Below, in pieces: positions 62,693 through 64,000 of a stretch of DNA of 64,000 bases. Position numbers and translations under genes: made by a program. Within the stretch, counting starts at the first letter, position 1. Each line of letters starts with the position of its first letter. The notes beneath the pieces are model-generated. The model was not told the DNA's origin and ran no database searches. It saw only the letters and a program-made list of their open reading frames with translations. The DNA comes from Ciceribacter sichuanensis (GTDB lineage: Bacteria; Pseudomonadota; Alphaproteobacteria; Rhizobiales; Rhizobiaceae), in contig NZ_JAMXLX010000006.1 of the NCBI RefSeq assembly GCF_024055605.1, forward strand, positions 248,001-312,000, written 5' to 3'.

Positions 62693-63508
62693 ATGCGAAG
62701 TATCCTTCCACATGGCGCCCAATCGAGCGGGTGGCGGCGCATGATGTATCGCCTTCTCGCAGCATCACTTGTTTTGGGGCTGTACCATTCCTCGGCACAA
62801 AGCCAAGGCGCGATCGATGATGACGCCGACAAGCTGTTGCATGCCATGTCGTCTTATCTCGGCGGCCTGAAAGCGGCGACGTTTGACTACGACACCGATC
62901 AGGATATCGTCGACAGGCAAGGGCAGAAGCTGCAATACAGCGCCTCGGGGACGATAGCGATATCGCGACCGGACAAGTTGCACGTAACGCGCATAGGTCC
63001 CTTCGCGGATATCGAGGCCATATTGAACGGCAAGAGCATTTCGCTTTATGGCCGCGGGCTCAACGTCTATTCCCAGATGGAAAGTCCGGAAGCCACTATC
63101 GATGCCGGTCTCGAGGAGTTCCGCATGTCGACGGGCCTGGACGCCGCGGGGGCCGATCTGCTCGCAGCCGATCCCTATGCGCTGCTGACCGAAACGGCCG
63201 AGGAAGGAAGATTCGTCGGCAATGCCTTCGTCGGCGGCGTGGAATGCGATCATCTCGCATTTCGGACGGATACCGTCGATTGGCAGATCTGGATCCGCAA
63301 GGGCGAACAGCCCTTGCCGGTCAAGTATGTGATCACCTCGAAATGGGTGACGGGCGCCCCAGAATATTCGGTACGACTTACCAACTGGAATGTAGATCCC
63401 GCAATCGACAAATCGGTATTTGAGTTCTCTCCCCCCGCAGGCGCGAGAAAGATCGAGCAGATCGGCTCCGATGCCATCGGCGATGTCATTCTGGAGGATG
63501 CACAATGA
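62693..63508 (+). CDS. DUF2092 exported protein (LolA-like fold)
   Basis: A 271-residue protein from MRSILPHGAQSSGW (ATG 62693, GGGGAGA upstream). Residues about 17-38 are a signal peptide (RMMYRLLAASLVLGLYHSSA). The mature part, for example LGGLKAATFDYDTDQDIVDR, AISRPDKLHVTRIGPFADIE and VDWQIWIRKGEQPLPVKYVI, matches the DUF2092 family, which resembles the lipoprotein carrier LolA. Its last bases overlap the next start by 4 bases. Confidence 0.87.
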   Translation: MRSILPHGAQSSGWRRMMYRLLAASLVLGLYHSSAQSQGAIDDDADKLLHAMSSYLGGLKAATFDYDTDQDIVDRQGQKLQYSASGTIAISRPDKLHVTRIGPFADIEAILNGKSISLYGRGLNVYSQMESPEATIDAGLEEFRMSTGLDAAGADLLAADPYALLTETAEEGRFVGNAFVGGVECDHLAFRTDTVDWQIWIRKGEQPLPVKYVITSKWVTGAPEYSVRLTNWNVDPAIDKSVFEFSPPAGARKIEQIGSDAIGDVILEDAQ

Positions 63509-63828
63509 AATCGCGCCGCTATTTGTCAATTGCCACTCTGGCTCTTACCTTGGTGGCGGTGGATTGCTGGACCGAAGGAGCCATCATCCCGTCGCATTTC
63601 GTAATCTCCGAAGCCCAGGCCAGGGTAGGTCGGCCGGCCACTCCCAGAAGCGTTGCAGGCGTTGCCCGCCGGACAACGCGCCGGGTCGTGCGCCGATCCG
63701 CCATTTACGTCTCGACCTTGCCAAGGGGCTGTTCGGCCGTGGTTATCAACGGTGTGTCCATCTGGCAGTGCGGAGGAGCGTACTACCAGTCCTATGGTGG
63801 ACGCTACGTTGTCGTTTATGTCGACTGA
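63505..63828 (+). CDS. Small exported protein, unassigned
   Basis: A 107-residue protein, start overlapping the DUF2092 stop (ATGA). A signal-like N-terminus (MKSRRYLSIATLALTLVAVD) precedes an Arg-rich middle (VARRTTRRVVRRSA) and a C-terminal PRGCSAVVINGVSIWQCGGA then YYQSYGGRYVVVYVD with two cysteines. I recognise no firm family; the position next to DUF2092 and the coupling suggest that they act together. The last 172 bases of the window (63829-64000) show no gene. Confidence 0.8.
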   Translation: MKSRRYLSIATLALTLVAVDCWTEGAIIPSHFVISEAQARVGRPATPRSVAGVARRTTRRVVRRSAIYVSTLPRGCSAVVINGVSIWQCGGAYYQSYGGRYVVVYVD

Positions 63829-64000
63829 TGACACGGGAGTATAGCACACGTCCTTCCGAAAGCCGTCGATCTCCATGGTTTCGAAATTCCATCAGGTGGG
63901 GAGGCTGGCCAGTTTCCGAAACACAAGAACTACTTCGAATTGCGTAACCTCTTGCAGATTCGAGCCCGTGGAACGGACGCGCCGCAGAAACCGATAGCAA

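Overview
The window looks like chromosome, chromid or large-plasmid sequence from a Rhizobiales alphaproteobacterium, most likely Rhizobiaceae (Rhizobium/Agrobacterium/Ensifer/Shinella type). The reasons are high G+C with strongly GC-biased third codon positions, dense peptide/amine ABC transport and catabolic operons, many LysR/TetR/AraC regulators, a multi-hairpin sRNA with CCUCCUCCC loops, and an AGAGCATT-bounded intergenic mosaic repeat. I see no rRNA, tRNA, CRISPR array, insertion sequence or phage gene.

Layout. 1-5.7 kb (minus strand): a TetR regulator cut by the window edge, with a perfect 48-bp palindrome at its promoter, and a run of SDR, Old Yellow Enzyme, zinc-free MDR reductase and aldehyde dehydrogenase that looks like electrophile/aldehyde detoxification. 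5.8-6.0 kb: a four-hairpin sRNA candidate. 6.1-7.3 kb: a LysR gene and a cupin gene, both missing their 5' ends at a shared junction. 7.4-16.6 kb: a dipeptide-type ABC transporter operon with a serine beta-lactamase-like hydrolase at its head and a YkuD/AstE fusion at its tail, with a divergent LysR gene. 16.6-17.5 kb: a TetR gene whose promoter carries the same paired operator (28-bp spacing) as the SDR operon. 17.7-20.5 kb: four membrane-protein genes including a K+ channel-like protein and LtrA. 20.9-35.5 kb: a large catabolic block (GNAT; FAD amine/amino-acid oxidase, M20 deacylase, hydroxyacid dehydrogenase, cupin, GNAT, hydantoinase A/B, LysR, ALDH, tartrate-dehydrogenase-like enzyme, succinate-semialdehyde dehydrogenase). 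35.5-39.2 kb: two divergent SDR-AraC pairs side by side. 39.3-50 kb: FAD oxidase, two HAD dehalogenase-like proteins, GNAT, class III aminotransferase, and a second peptide-type ABC transporter with a fused double ATPase. 50-56.3 kb: PNPOx-like protein, Tat-exported metallo-hydrolase with divergent LysR, Lrp with divergent FAD oxidase, and MYG1. 56.9-63.8 kb: an arylsulfatase with its radical-SAM maturase and several small membrane or exported proteins.

How the genes may work together. The two ABC transporters and the FAD oxidases, aminotransferase, ALDHs and deacylases together look like import of peptides or modified amines, removal of acyl or ring groups, oxidative deamination to aldehydes or keto acids, and oxidation to central metabolites. 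The exact substrates cannot be read from sequence. The sulfatase and its maturase make an evident functional pair; the promoter region between the sulfatase and the genes leading to the maturase carries a perfect CRP-type palindrome and a perfect FNR/FixK-type box placed at about -41.5 from a good -10 element.

Most notable observations: the shared double operator linking the TetR gene at 16.9 kb to the detoxification operon at 5.6 kb; the four-hairpin CCUCCUCCC RNA; the 48-bp palindrome; the YkuD/AstE fusion in a peptide-uptake operon; the LysR/cupin deletion scar; and the FNR/CRP-controlled sulfatase module.
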